NCBI GenBank assembly: GCA_016703625.1
Contig: JADJBP010000013.1
Location: 1-64,000, forward strand
Source: Chitinophagaceae bacterium
Lineage (GTDB): Bacteria > Bacteroidota > Bacteroidia > Chitinophagales > Chitinophagaceae
DNA: 64,000 nucleotides
Reading direction: 5' to 3'
Part shown: piece by piece, positions 22,093-33,800 of the stretch
Numbering within the stretch: the first letter of the stretch is position 1
How the letters are laid out: the number at the start of each line of letters is the position of its first letter
The notes under the pieces: generated by a model
Databases searched by the model: none
What the model was told of the DNA's origin: nothing
The model's input: the letters and a program-made list of their open reading frames with translations, nothing else
Made by a program: the position numbers and the translations under genes

Positions 22093-22787
22093 ATGATAAT
22101 GTCAAAATCTTTTGCAGATAAAGTGATTGATTTCAATCGCTCTTTACACTATCCGGGTAAACTACCAGAAGGTTTTCACGTGATGAATCCTTACCTGGAT
22201 AATCCTGAAACAATCGTGGTGATGCAACAGTTTTACCATAAATATTATAACGATTCAAAGCATCGAGATTTATTATGGGGTATTAACCCGAGCCGTCACG
22301 GAGCTGGGGTAACGGGGTGCCATTTACGGATACCAAACGATTGAAAAGTGCCTGTGATATCAAATGCAATCGGACATACCCACGAAGTTTCTTCTGTTTT
22401 TATGTATGAGATGATTGCCGAATATGGTGGAGCAAAAGATTTCTATAAACATTTTTATATCAACTCGCCTTTTCCTTTAGAAATCATCCGTCAAACAAAA
22501 GACGGCAAATGGGTTAATGCCATTATTATGACGATCCTGTTCTTTTGAAATGGTGAAAGATTTTATGATTAAGTCCTCGAAAAACACATCAGTCTGGGAT
22601 TAGATACTTCGGTAGTTTTTGTGCTGGGAAATAAAAATGCCGGATTTATCCAAAAGCCAAACAATGAAGTAAAGTTGTTTGATAAATTAAAAATCCTTGA
22701 ACATCCACGATATATTCAGCAATATAAATCAAAGAAAAGCAAAAGTATATTGTCAAATATATTTTAGCATTGAACGATCCCACTTGA
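22093..22787 (+). CDS. SMUG2-type uracil-DNA glycosylase family protein (frameshifts)
   Basis: The sequence FADKVIDFNRSLHYPGKLPEGFHVMNPYLDNPETIVVMQQFYHKYY followed by GINPSRHGAGVTG is characteristic of the SMUG2 branch of the uracil-DNA glycosylase superfamily. Those enzymes remove damaged bases such as uracil. Further conserved pieces in other frames are VPFTDTKRL, HTHEVSSVFMYEMIAEYGG, FYINSPFPL and LEHPRYIQQYKSK. Three or more indels interrupt about 230 residues. The restored C terminus (KYILALNDPT) ends with TGA at 22785-22787, overlapping the next start codon, so the two genes are translationally coupled. Confidence 0.8.
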
Positions 22788-23326
22788 ATAAATTAGAAAC
22801 ACATACCATCTATACCATAGGGCATTCTACCCATAGCCTGGATAAATTTTTTAATATGCTGCGATCTTTTTGATATTAAAATCGTACCTGCAGACATTCG
22901 AAGTTTACCGGCCACGAAGGAGACTTTCCAGCCAATTTAACATGGAAAACCTAAAAATATCCTTAGAAGAAACCGGATTCAACTTAAACATCTGGTCGGT
23001 TTGGAGGAAGAAGGAAGATGAAAAAAGATTCAAAAAAACAACCGGTGGAACAATGACTCTTTCAGAGGTTATGCCGATTATATGGAAACCAACGAATTTG
23101 AAAATGCCATTGTGAACCTGGAACATATTGCTTTAGAACAACCCACGGCTTATATGTGCTCAGAGGCGCTTTGGTGGAGATGCCATCGTTCGATGGTGTC
23201 CGATTATTTAAAAGCAAAAGGTTGGATGGTATTACATATTATGACATCAGGAAAGTTCAGGAACATAAATTCACTTCACCGGCAAGAATAATTGATGGCA
23301 ATGTATTTTATTCCAATGAAAATTAG
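22784..23326 (+). CDS. DUF488 family protein (frameshifts)
   Basis: Family landmarks are TIYTIGHSTHSLDKFFNML, VADIRSLP and, in the C-terminal half, PTAYMCSEALWWRCHRSMVSDYLKAKGW. The start is a TTG (22784-22786) that overlaps the TGA of the glycosylase gene. An ATG is not available nearby. The end ARIIDGNVFYSNEN with TAG at 23324-23326 is in a third frame. About 180 residues are restored. The conserved Cys/His/Arg pattern suggests an enzyme, but no activity is established. Coupling with a DNA glycosylase suggests a nucleic-acid repair or salvage context. Confidence 0.75.
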
Positions 23327-23583
23327 ATTTATAATTACTAAACCAGTTATTGAAAATAAAATTTGAATTAAGCGCCAATGTAAACTGGAACTACTCATTA
23401 AACATGAATGCTTTTTATACCTCATCATATACAAATGTTACATCGAAACTATAATCGGGTACAGTACCAATAAGCTCAATTTCAATTTTTTAAAGGGAAA
23501 TCAGAAAGCTTTGGGAACTGAGGGTCTGCTGCTACTCCATTTAGCACTCAGGTAGACTTTCCTTCGAAAGTTTCCCAGGCTAA
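23327..23583. other. Region with a short decayed minus-strand frame
   Basis: A minus-strand piece reading LIGTVPDYSFDVTFVYDEV ends here but has no start and no family I recognise. No gene is called. The Fic gene's possible read-through tail ends at 23584. Confidence 0.3.
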
Positions 23584-23661
23584 TCATAAGCTTTTCATTG
23601 CCTTTTCGGTAATCAACTCCAAGGCATACCATGTCCCTTTTCCTGTACCATGTTTAGTCAA

Positions 23662-24663
23662 TTATTTATTCTCTGCAAGCGTTTCCAAATGCTTTTTGAT
23701 CGTATTTCGATTGGCACCAGTTATAGCCACAGCATCACTAATAGTTATACGTCCTCTTGATTTGGTCAGCTCCAGGATTTTGAGAGACAGTTCAGGCAAT
23801 TTCCCTAAGAGTAATTTTTCTCTTTCTACTTTTACCTCAAGCCTTTGCTTCTGCTGTTTAAGTGCCTTTAGAAAAAAAACTATCCATGGCTGCCAGTTTG
23901 GATTTTCTGCCTTTAATGTTCCTTGTGTTTGTCGTAAAGCGAGATAATATCCTTCTTTACTATTTTCTACAACAGATTCCAGTGAACTATAAGGCACATA
24001 GGCATAACCAAGAGAAAGTAAAAAGTACGTTGTTAATACCCTTGACAACCTTCCATTACCATCCTGGAACGGATGTATTGCAAGAAACACGACAATAAAA
24101 ACTGCAGTGATCAATAATGGATGCAAAGTTTTTTTATCAATAGCCCCGTTTGCCCAAGCTACTAATTCTTCCAACCTGAAAGCTGTGTCAAAAGGGCTGG
24201 CTGTTTCAAATACGATGCCCAAGCTTTTACCGTCTGCATCAAAAGCTTCTACATGATTTGTATGCTTTTTATATTCACCGCGATGCCTGTTATCTTTTTC
24301 ACTATACTGAAGAAGATCCCGGTGTAGTTGTTTAATATAGTTTTCTGTTAACGGTATATCAGCGTAATGCTGAAAGACAGTATTCATTATTTCTGCATAT
24401 CCTGCTACTTCCTGCTCGTCTCTTGTAGTGAATTTTTGTATTTCCAGATTACTGAGCAAGGCCTCAACCTCCTGGTCGCTTAGTTTACTACCCTCAATCC
24501 TTGTAGATGATCCAATGCTTTCTATGGTAGCAACCCGCTTTAGGGAAGTAAGTTGCTCTGGAGCCAATTGGCCCAATGCCCTCCAAGCTCCCTTAAATTC
24601 ATCTATTTCTGCAATCAAGGATAGTACCTGAGAAGTAATTAGTATTGATTTAGTATTTATCAT
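23662..24663 (-). CDS. Fic-domain protein (class II AMP-transferase) with C-terminal winged helix
   Basis: Fic enzymes transfer AMP or another nucleotide part to target proteins. The catalytic loop HPFQDGNGRLSR matches HPFx[D/E]GNGRxxR fully. The N-terminal inhibitory helix contains SSTRIEG, matching (S/T)xxxE(G/N), so this is the self-inhibited class II type. A Fic_N domain covers about residues 1-90. A wHTH (ISDAVAITGANRNTIKKHLETLAENK) forms the C terminus. The frame is intact to a TAA at 23662-23664. In the same frame after that stop the sequence continues LTKHGTGKGTWYALE to 23584, which looks like the rest of the wing, so the stop may be a mutation or an error. A repeated motif overlaps the start codon and may be its operator. 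Confidence 0.9.
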   Translation of the reverse strand: MINTKSILITSQVLSLIAEIDEFKGAWRALGQLAPEQLTSLKRVATIESIGSSTRIEGSKLSDQEVEALLSNLEIQKFTTRDEQEVAGYAEIMNTVFQHYADIPLTENYIKQLHRDLLQYSEKDNRHRGEYKKHTNHVEAFDADGKSLGIVFETASPFDTAFRLEELVAWANGAIDKKTLHPLLITAVFIVVFLAIHPFQDGNGRLSRVLTTYFLLSLGYAYVPYSSLESVVENSKEGYYLALRQTQGTLKAENPNWQPWIVFFLKALKQQKQRLEVKVEREKLLLGKLPELSLKILELTKSRGRITISDAVAITGANRNTIKKHLETLAENK

Positions 24664-24724
24664 TTACCCATATAATTACCCGAAAATACCCATAAAAGTG
24701 AATTTACCCATATAATTACCCATA
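24663..24724 (-). promoter_or_regulatory. Candidate autoregulatory operator of the Fic gene
   Basis: The 19-bp sequence TTTACCCATATAATTACCC occurs exactly twice, at 24663-24681 and 24703-24721, start to start 40 bp (about four helical turns). The core TACCCATA recurs at 24687-24694 and 24717-24724. The array begins at the Fic ATG and covers where its promoter must be. Because the Fic protein ends in a winged helix, self-repression is a reasonable inference. Confidence 0.55.
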
Positions 24725-24840
24725 AATATCCAAAAAAAGATTACTCGGTCAGAAGGTATACCTTAAAAATAATTTTTAAGAAAGGTAAAGATTCATTATT
24801 TGTTTTAATAAAAGAATACCCAATCTGTAGCAGCATAACT

Positions 24841-24903
24841 AAAAATATCTAACTATTAAAAAAGCCCAAGTTCTTTATTTCTAAAGACTTAGGCTTAGTA
24901 TCG
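24841..24903 (-). terminator. Terminator hairpin shared with the tRNA-Met locus
   Basis: On the minus strand, AAGCC, AAGT and CTTT segments pair with GGCTT, ACTT and AAAG to form a long stem followed by six T residues, ending the T9SS-module transcript. About 60 bp, including A/T-rich flank and the outer GTATCG, is nearly identical to 42992-43050 beside the tRNA fragment. Confidence 0.75.
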
Positions 24904-24959
24904 AAACTACAATTTTATCAACCCAAATAGTGATTGATTTTATCCGCTTCACCGCATTA

Positions 24960-26412
24960 CTATAATCGTTTCATTTGTTCTTTATTACTTTCAATACTTT
25001 CTTTATTACTCAACCTGATAATGTAAACACCATTTACATATTTACTCATATTAACTAACTGGCTGTTTGCTGTAATTTTTATACTCTCCAAAAGCCTGCC
25101 ATTAATATCATACAGATCAGCTACAGAACCAACTAAAGAATTATCGCCTACTAATACAGTTACTGAGCCATGTGTTGGGTTAGGATATACAATTGAATTA
25201 ACGGTATTCTTTTCGCTGTACCTCAACCGTACAATATTGCTGTATTTAAATCTTCCGTCTATATCAATTTGTTTTAAGCGGTAAAACATTAGCTCACTGT
25301 TAAGCCTGTCAATATCATGATCTGTATATTGATAGGTACTGGTCTGGTTGCTGTTTCCAAAAGCATTTACAATTCCGATGCGACTGAATGATGTGCCGGT
25401 TAACGATCTTTCAACATCAAACTGTTTGCTGTTTTGCTCATTAGCTGTTGCCCAGTTCAGAATATTATCTTTGCAACTGTTTTACCTCTAAAGTATAGCC
25501 CGGTAACCGGTAATGGCGGGACGATAGAGCTGCATCGGATCTCTCCGAAGCCAGAGCGTTTCTCTTATTGCCTACACTATCTGTTGCCAGCACAAAGAAA
25601 CAATAACTGGAATCCGGTGGTAATGATAATGTAGTGTCATTGCGGCTGATCCTGGGTATAAGCACACTGTAATTAACCTGGTCAGTAGATACATAAATGG
25701 TATAATAATCTATTCCGCAACCTCCTGTATCATCCATACCTGTCCAGCTGAGTGTGAATGGGTTGGTACTGTTTGGCGGCAATACATTCATATGGCTGGT
25801 TGGTGCAAATGCATCGATGGTATTGGTGTGAATATTAGTAGCAATGGTATCATTGAAATCAAAAACAATAGCAGCCCTCGCACCAATAGTATCCAATGTA
25901 ATGGCTGTTTGTATTGGTTTAATGTTGAAGTTTACAAACCATGTCCGTATAAAGGTTTTGTGCTGTCCTGTAATAATAAAATCCTGTCAATGGATCTGCA
26001 GGCGGCATCAATGTAATGGGGTCAATGGATTGAAATTCCCAGAAAGCAAACATGATTGATCCGATCATAACCTGCTGTAATATCATACAATCCTAACGAA
26101 TCCCTGCAATCTAAGCGGTGGTAATAAGATGCCAGATTGGGTGGCGCAGCAAATGTTTGGTTATTGAAACCAAAATTGCCCAACTGAAATGTAGCTGCAT
26201 CCTGCTTAGGCTCTATGGGTGAAGTAACCCTTACAAATTTAGCAGGTGCACTTGCCGTTTTATCATTTTCGTGTAAAAAATGGTATAAGGCAACCTGTCA
26301 TGTACACTTACCCAATGTTTGTTTGGCTGTCCGTCAGGACTGATAATTGCATTGGGATCTCTTGGGCCTACAGCTATTATAAGTTTTGTTGTGCCGGGAG
26401 ATTTGGGTTTGT
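24960..26412 (-). CDS. T9SS-sorted C-terminal module of a large surface protein, 5' end missing (frameshifts)
   Basis: Reading on the minus strand, the piece begins near PGTTKLIIAVGPRDPNAI and continues with WVSVHDRLPYTIFYEND and SAPAKFVRVTSPIE. It goes on through LDTIGARAAIVFDFND, a fibronectin-like unit (FTLSWTGMDDTGGCGIDYYTIYVS) and FYRLKQIDIDGRFKYSNIVRL. It ends in a type A sorting domain (IVYPNPTHGSVTVLV to GVYIIRLSNKE). This block normally closes very large repeat-rich surface proteins of Bacteroidota. Here no start or signal peptide is present. The upstream neighbour is the RHS gene, while the giant protein at 30.8-39.7 kb lacks a sorting domain, so the module may have been cut off from it. 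Confidence 0.6.
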
Positions 26413-29400
26413 TTTTTTAAGGTACCGCCAGGTCGCCATTTTGAGGGCAATCAGGTCTGGGACGAGGATTAGTGAAGACTTTATTTTCAAGCCCCTTTCT
26501 GATACGCATAAATCTTTGGTTGCGTTGCACGACATTCCAGATTCAGACCTTTCATCAGGAATAACTTTATTATCCTGGCTATCCCACCAACTCCAAAACT
26601 GATCTCCATAAAATTTGCCCGCATATTCCGCATTGTCATTCATGCTTTGGTCTGTTAATACTTTTTCCTGTGCAAAAATCAAACAAGTTGTAAATTCCCC
26701 CGGCTGGTGTAAAACCAAGACCGCTTTGCGCCAGGTTAGCTCCTGATTTTGTCAATTGGTAGCCGTCAATTTTACCGCTATTGTAATCGTTTATAGCATC
26801 TCCAAATTTGTTGCCTTTTATGACCGCATCAACTGCATTTAAACCAAATCCCAGTTTTCCTAATCCACTTCCCAGTTTATCTAATTTGCCGTCTTTTAAT
26901 GCATTTATTCCTTTTACGACTTTTTTCAATTCTTTTTACAACCCCTTTTTCACCTTTCACATTATCTGCATTCCACATTGCATCAGCAAGCTCTTCAAGA
27001 TATTTTTCACGGCCCTTTAGTTGCTCCATCGGATACTTTACAACTTTTTCTATCAAACCACCAACTCCATTCATCCAACCTTCTGCTGTTTCAATTTTGT
27101 CAATGGTGGTTTTTTTCCTGGCCATCACACTCTAACCCAAAAATATCTATTCCATTCGCCGGATTATTATGTACATACTGGTACATGCCCATTCCATCGG
27201 CATAACCAATCAAATCCCGTTGGTTAAACAATCCTGTTGAAGGATTATACTCCCTGAAGAAAAATTTATTATTACCGGTGGCGTTGTCGTAAACCTGGGC
27301 CTATAAAACCAAACCGGTTACCTGCCAGTGAGCCCGAAAGCGGGTTGTTCAGTGAATCATAAATACTCATTTTACCATACACATCATATTCATATTTTTC
27401 CAGCAACCTTCCCTGCTGGTTGGTAATGGCTTCAACGGAGTTGAGTTCGTTTTGATGATAATAAAAACTGGTATTATTTTTTTCATTAACTAATGGCGTA
27501 AGAAAATTTGAAAAAATGGTTTTGTTAAGAATAGTATTTGTTGCATTATCCCTTTCTTCTATTTGCTTCATACCGGAATAAGTATAGTTCAGGATATTGC
27601 CATTCATGTTTTTTGTACCCTTCTGTTAAATGCATCATATTGATAAGTCAAAACATTGGCTGGTGATGAGGAGTCTTTCAATAATCTTTTTTCTGCATCG
27701 TAAGTTTTATGAAAAAAGCCATCATAAGTAAGGTTCCCATTGTTGTCATAAGTAAAGTTTATATTCTGTGTTCCGTTATTGCTGTTGGTCAGCTGGTTCA
27801 GGCTATTGCTGGTATACGTTGTGTTTACACCATTTAAATTTGCAGCAGTCCTGTTTCCCAACGCATCATAGGTGTACGTGTTCTGTATGGTTGGCGTGCC
27901 GCCAATAATACCTCTCTTATAATTGGTAAGCCTGCGGCCATTGTCATAAGTGAATTGTTCTGACTTTGCCGGGTTATTCAACCGTTCGATGGCTGCTTTA
28001 TGCTGTTCGTTGTTATAGGAAAAGTTTGTATTCTGAACTGCGCCACCTGCAGTTGAAAAATTAGATAACCGGTTTGCAAAATCATACTGCATAGTGGTTG
28101 TTACACCATTTGAAAATGTTTTGGCTGTCACCTGATCGAGGTTATTATATTGATAGCTTACCAATACTGAATTGTTCCTGGAAATGCTGATCAGACGGTT
28201 CCGGGTATCAAAGTTTTTGTAATAACTGTACTGTCTGGGTAGATGGTGGTTTGTGTACGCCCGGCAATATTGTATACATAATTTACTGTTCTGCCATTTA
28301 GGGTTTCAAAACAACACGGTTCAACGCATCATAGGCTATAGTAACAGTACCTGTATTGTTGATAGCCGACAGCACTCTTCCCAAAGCATCGTAGCTATAA
28401 CTATATACATGGTATCGGGTAGTATTTTTGTAATAATCCGGTTAAGAGAGTCGTACGTAAAATTAATATTGGTTCCGTCAGTAAGCCGTTTGGTTATGAT
28501 ATTCCCTTTGTTGTTATAGGTGAATTCGATAAACCGGGTATCGGGGTAACTGATCTTTGTACCCTGTTCAAATTATCGTACGTGTAACTGGTGATATTAT
28601 TATTCTGATCTTTTAACGAAACAATATTTCCGGCTGCGTCATAAGTTCGGGTTACTGTAAATCCATTATTATCAGTTATGGTTTTTACACGGTCAAGACT
28701 GTCGTAAGTATAATTACTGGTAAATCCATTACGGTCGGTTACTGCCGTAATGTTGCTGTTCCTGTCATAAAAAAGTAAATATGAATTACCCCAGGATCCG
28801 TAATTTTTTTTATCCGGTCAGGCTGTCATATTCTGCGGTAATGTTAGCGCCGCTTCTTTCCATTTGTATAACCGGTTATATTATTGTTCCTGTCGTAACT
28901 GAAATTTGCAATAGCTCCGTTGTTATCATTTATGGCTGTAACACGGTCTAACTAGTCATACACAGTTGATTGTTTCACCATTGGGTAAATTGATGGAAGT
29001 AATATTGTCGTTGGCATCGTAATTCAGGCTGCTGTTATTTCCTGCGGGTCTGTTATGCCTGTCAGCCTGTTTCTTGTATCTTAGCTTAATTTCATAAGAA
29101 TGGTAAGGTGCATTGGTGATGACTGTTAAATTGTTCATGCCATCGTAGGTTGCATAGGTTTTACCCATCACATCGGTAACCTGAACAATCCGGTTGGATG
29201 CATCATAACCAAGCAGGCTTGTTTCATTGTTTTTGTTTATTACGGGAAACAGCATTTCCTTTTCATCATAATTCAGCCTGATATTGTTATTAACAGGGTC
29301 AATAATTTTTTCAGCCTGTTTAAAATATCGTATTCGACAGTATGCGTATTATTCCCTGCATCTGTAAATGATAATAAATTACCCCTTGCATCATTTGCCA

Positions 29401-30783
29401 GGGTTGCGTTGTAACCATTGGGGCCCGATACGGAAATGGCGTTGCCATAAGCATCATAACTATAAGTAAATACATTACCCCTGGGATCTGTACTGCTTAT
29501 AATATCTCCGTTGGTATTGTAAGTAGCCGTGTAAATATTATTACCTGGTTCTGTTATCTGGGTTAAGTTGCCATTAGCATCATAGTTCAGTATGTAAATA
29601 TTCCCCTTAGGATCAGTAAAACCGGTTACCTGGTTATAGTTAGCCGAATAGGTGTAAGTACTGACCTGGTTCAACGGGTCTTTTATCGTAAGCATATTAC
29701 CGCTGCTGTCATAAGTATAATTATATACATTACCATTCGCATCTGTTTCTTTTATTTTATTGCCATTTGCATCAAATTCCAAAACTCATATTGAAACCCG
29801 CAGCAGTTTCCTGATATAGAGGTCAGCCAGACCTGGTCTTCAAATTTTTGTACCGTATTTTGTTACCTGGTTGCTACCGGTTGTTAAATGATCGGTTACC
29901 ATTGTTATGTTAGTGGAGGTATCGTAGGAAAAACTTACCCGTTTATTACAACCTATTATTTCGCTTATAGAAAAATCGTTGTAGTATATGATATCAACCG
30001 TATTGTTGTTTTTTGTCGGTCATGGTTTTCATAGGCCGTTAATAAGGTAAAGTGTATTTATTAGTGCCGCCCAGTGGATCGGTTACCTGTTTAAGATTAC
30101 CATTGCCCTCATAAGTATAGGTATAGGTACGTGTAGGTGTTGTTAAAGCATCTACCACAGTTGCCAGGTTTCCATTACCAGTATAAGTAAATGAAATGGT
30201 TTGCCCTGCTGTGTTTACCAGGGATGTCAATAAGGTATCTGTGTAATTAAAATTGATGTAATTGCCATTGGGCTCCTCCATCTTTGTGATTCTTTTATGA
30301 GTGCTGTTATCAAAATAATATTTAGTGCCGTCTGATTCAGCGAGTAAATATTTATTGGGTTGATATTGCGTAAGTGTATTAAAAAACCTTTGGGTGATTT
30401 GAATGCGCCACCCGAAAGTGCAGTATAATTATCTTCACGGCCATCACCCCAGACAATTGTTTTACTGCCGGCAGTATCGTTTTTATATTTTATAGAATAA
30501 CCAGAACTCCAGCCATTACCAAATCCATTATTTTGTTCGTAATTATAACTATTGTAGTTAAAAAGAAATATTCAGATCAAGGCCCCTCGCAGGTACATAG
30601 ATATCATTTCTGAAATAAAAAGATTACCTGTAAAAGTATTTACCTGTGTACCCATCGGCCCCATTTATTGGGCTTATTTAAATTTTGAGCATTGGTTGTA
30701 GCAATTAAAGCAAGCATAACTATCAGCAACAATAGTTTTTGTTGTGTAACATCCGTATAGTATTTATTCATTAATGAGTACAT
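26377..30783 (-). CDS. Secreted RHS/YD-repeat protein with variable C-terminal tip (many frameshifts)
   Basis: The start MYSLMNKYYTDV leads to a signal peptide ending in TTNAQN. Next come an N-terminal beta-rich domain (LDLNISFNYNSYNYEQNNG; WGDGREDNY) and then many YD repeats between about 30300 and 27300 (YDANGNLTQIT, YDSSGNMLTIKD, YDALGNRTAA). The RHS core closes with FFFREYNPSTGLFNQRDLIGYADGMGMYQYVHNNPANGIDIFGL near 27140 (read in pieces). After it follows a unique tip of about 200 residues (GLGKLGFGLNAVDAVIKGNK; LAQSGLGFTPAGGIYNLFDF; FYGDQFWSWWDS). The tip has Gly-rich helices and no toxin fold I know. The natural stop is uncertain, and 26377 closes the frame of the tip. The gene starts 29 bp after the giant gene, so they are probably co-transcribed. 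I see no obvious immunity gene. Confidence 0.7.
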
Positions 30784-30811
30784 ATCTTATATCTTTTATT
30801 TTCAAATACTT

Positions 30812-33800
30812 TTATTTCAGGTTAAACAAAACAACAGTGCCTCTTGGCAGACTAACGTGCATTTTTGAATAAATTAATATTGAACCGGAACCGCCGGCAC
30901 GTATAATGCCCGGGGGGCCGTCCTGTTCTGTCAACTCTAAATACAACGATGTAGTACCATTGGCAACCCCTGCCGGAGTCAATGACATCAGTACATCATG
31001 ATCACTGTATAATGCGCGTGCCTGTGCAGGTATATCAACATTGGTGGGGTTATTGTAATTGATCTGTATTACAAATGACCAGCCTATTAATACCCTGTCC
31101 GGTGCTACAATTTCTGTAACGAGTTGTGAGTTTAAGCCACTTGCGGCCCCCGGGGCACAACCTGGTGCATTACCATTGCCGGGGCCGGTATTAACACCAC
31201 CGCCAGTAATTATTCCGCCATTATTTGGAAGTACAACAGAGAAACCATTAGCCAATGTTGCCGTTGCCGAATCGGGTTTGGTTAAGGTTACATCATAAAT
31301 ACCCAACGGTTCGCCCTGCAGGTTAAAAGTTGCATATACCGTAGTGCTGTTGGTAAAATACACTGCCGATGCATGAATGGTAGTGCCCGGTTTGGCAAGC
31401 CTGGCCGACATATTATTGACAAACAGGGAGCCACTGATCTTAATGGTAACATTACCTGAGTTGCCACCGGAATTAGTGTGTACATTAAGTATTGCAAATG
31501 GCAGTTTTACTGCTTTTAATGTAATGTTTGTAGTACAGGATTTGAAGATACACAACGGATGGTAATGTAATGAACTCCGGCTATTGCAGATGTCATCACA
31601 ATTTCCTGGTTACCATAATTGGGTATGCTGTATGTATAATCAAAATGAGCAGCGGAAGGCACATACCCATTACCAATGAACATTTGATTATTCATGGTGA
31701 GTGAATCACCGGTTAAGTGTAACCAATATAGTAGCGCCACTCAGCGAATCAGGTACGATCAGTTTATAAAACCTGTTCACTGTATGCAGCGTATTCGGCG
31801 GTACATTAAGCGGGAGTTCATTTACTTTTACATAAAGCTGCGAAACTGCTATCCCCGTGTTGTTGTTCTTATTGCTTTCTACAATATTGTTCAGCAGATC
31901 TGTTTTTACGATCACATTGTAATTACCTTCTGTTACATTTACACCAATGGCGCCATGCTGATGGTATCCATCGAAAGCAGTGCCATATTAATAGTTTGTT
32001 TTTTTATCCCCAGCAACACTGCTGTTGAATCCAATATGCTGTTTGCAGATAAATAAATGCCATCAGAAGAAACACCGGTTGCAGCGTTTGCAGAAATATT
32101 CTTTATAACCCATTTCCGCTGTATCGAAAGTATAACCCAGCAAAACCGTATCGGGCTTCATTACATTTTCAACGATCAGGTCAGAAGGCGCCGGGTTGTA
32201 AATGGTTATATATTTAAAGGCAAGGTTATTATTATTGTTACTTTCAAATAAATTACCTGTTGCATTTACACGGCTTATTAAAATATAATTACCGGTGCAA
32301 CATTCATGGGAATGGTAACGGTAACTGTATCTGTATAAGACTCGACGTGTTGCAGCGCCCCCCACATGATTTTTTCCTGATAAAGGAATATCAAATCCGT
32401 TATTCCCGGGAATAAAAAATCCGGGGAAGCTGTAGATCATCGCTCCAGTTTGCAGGGAATGTAACACCGGTTCCGTTGTTAGTGGTCCTGTGTACCAATG
32501 TTAATGGCTGGCTACAGCTACCAATGCCGCAGCAGTAATGATACTGTCTGTCAGATCGGGCAACAGCGGCTGTATTACATGAATCTTTTGGCTGCACCAG
32601 CTCCATTGCGTATCAGGTTGGTATTATTGTTCACTACTGTTTCATGTGCTATTCCGTATGGGGGATAGTAATTTGTATTGGCAAACACGATACTCACCGG
32701 TTGGTATATTAGGTGGTATTGCATTCCTCGTATCGCTGTAAACCTGGTTGGTATTTAAAGGAGTGGATTCAAAATAACCGGTAGCTATAACTGCATTATT
32801 ATTAAATATTGAATCAGGTGAAAAATAAATGGCATCATACCATCCGGTATAATAACTTAGGCCGGGGTTATATCCAATATTTTTTACCGTCCAGTTGATC
32901 GGATATGACCTGGCAACGGTGGCTGTATCCGGCCCGGTTACCGCCTAAACCATACGATCTACAGAAGGATTAATTAAAACCCTGCTGCCAGATCCTGTTA
33001 CATTATTATTTCCATTGCTTCCTTCATACACTGCATTATCGGCATTTGTTTTTATAAAGAAATAAGCCGCATTCATATTTATTTTCGGGAAACAATTGTT
33101 GATGTTAAATGCAAAATCCATGTTTACACTAAATGAATCTGTGTAGCTGTTTCCGGTAGTTAGTATTTCACTATGACTTCTTTTAGCAACATAATAGCTG
33201 GTAGCGGGATTAAATGTCGGGCTGCAGCTTATAAAGATGCTGTCTTTCCATATGCCTGAAGTGGTACCCGTTCCATTGTTGGTTATGGTGTATTTTATAT
33301 TTGCCGGGAAAACTGCAAATACGGTATCTGCCAGCTGAATATTTGAAACAACCAGGTCACTAGGTGCAGCCGATGTAACTATAGTCGTTGCTGCTGCACT
33401 GATATTATTGTTTGAATTGGTTTCCCTGAATGCACTGTCAAAATTGGTATGCACATAAAAATACCTTGTGCCCGATGTTGATGCAGGGAATGTATAATTA
33501 AGCGTGTGCAGCACTGCTGTTCCTACAGGTAACCCTTCTGTATAAGTTAAAGAGTCTATTAATTGTGCACTGCCATTAAATACCGGTGATACACTTACAT
33601 AGATCTTATCTCTTCTTACATGATTAAAAACCGCACCGGGCCCATTATTCAAAATACTATAATTGATCGTGATGGGCTGTCCGCAAACAGCATTGGCAGG
33701 CACTGTTACGGCCGAAACTATGGCATCGGGCCGTTGAATGGTAATAGGTAATACACTTCTCCTGGTTTCAGGTGTGCCGGGATATTCAAACACAGACCTG

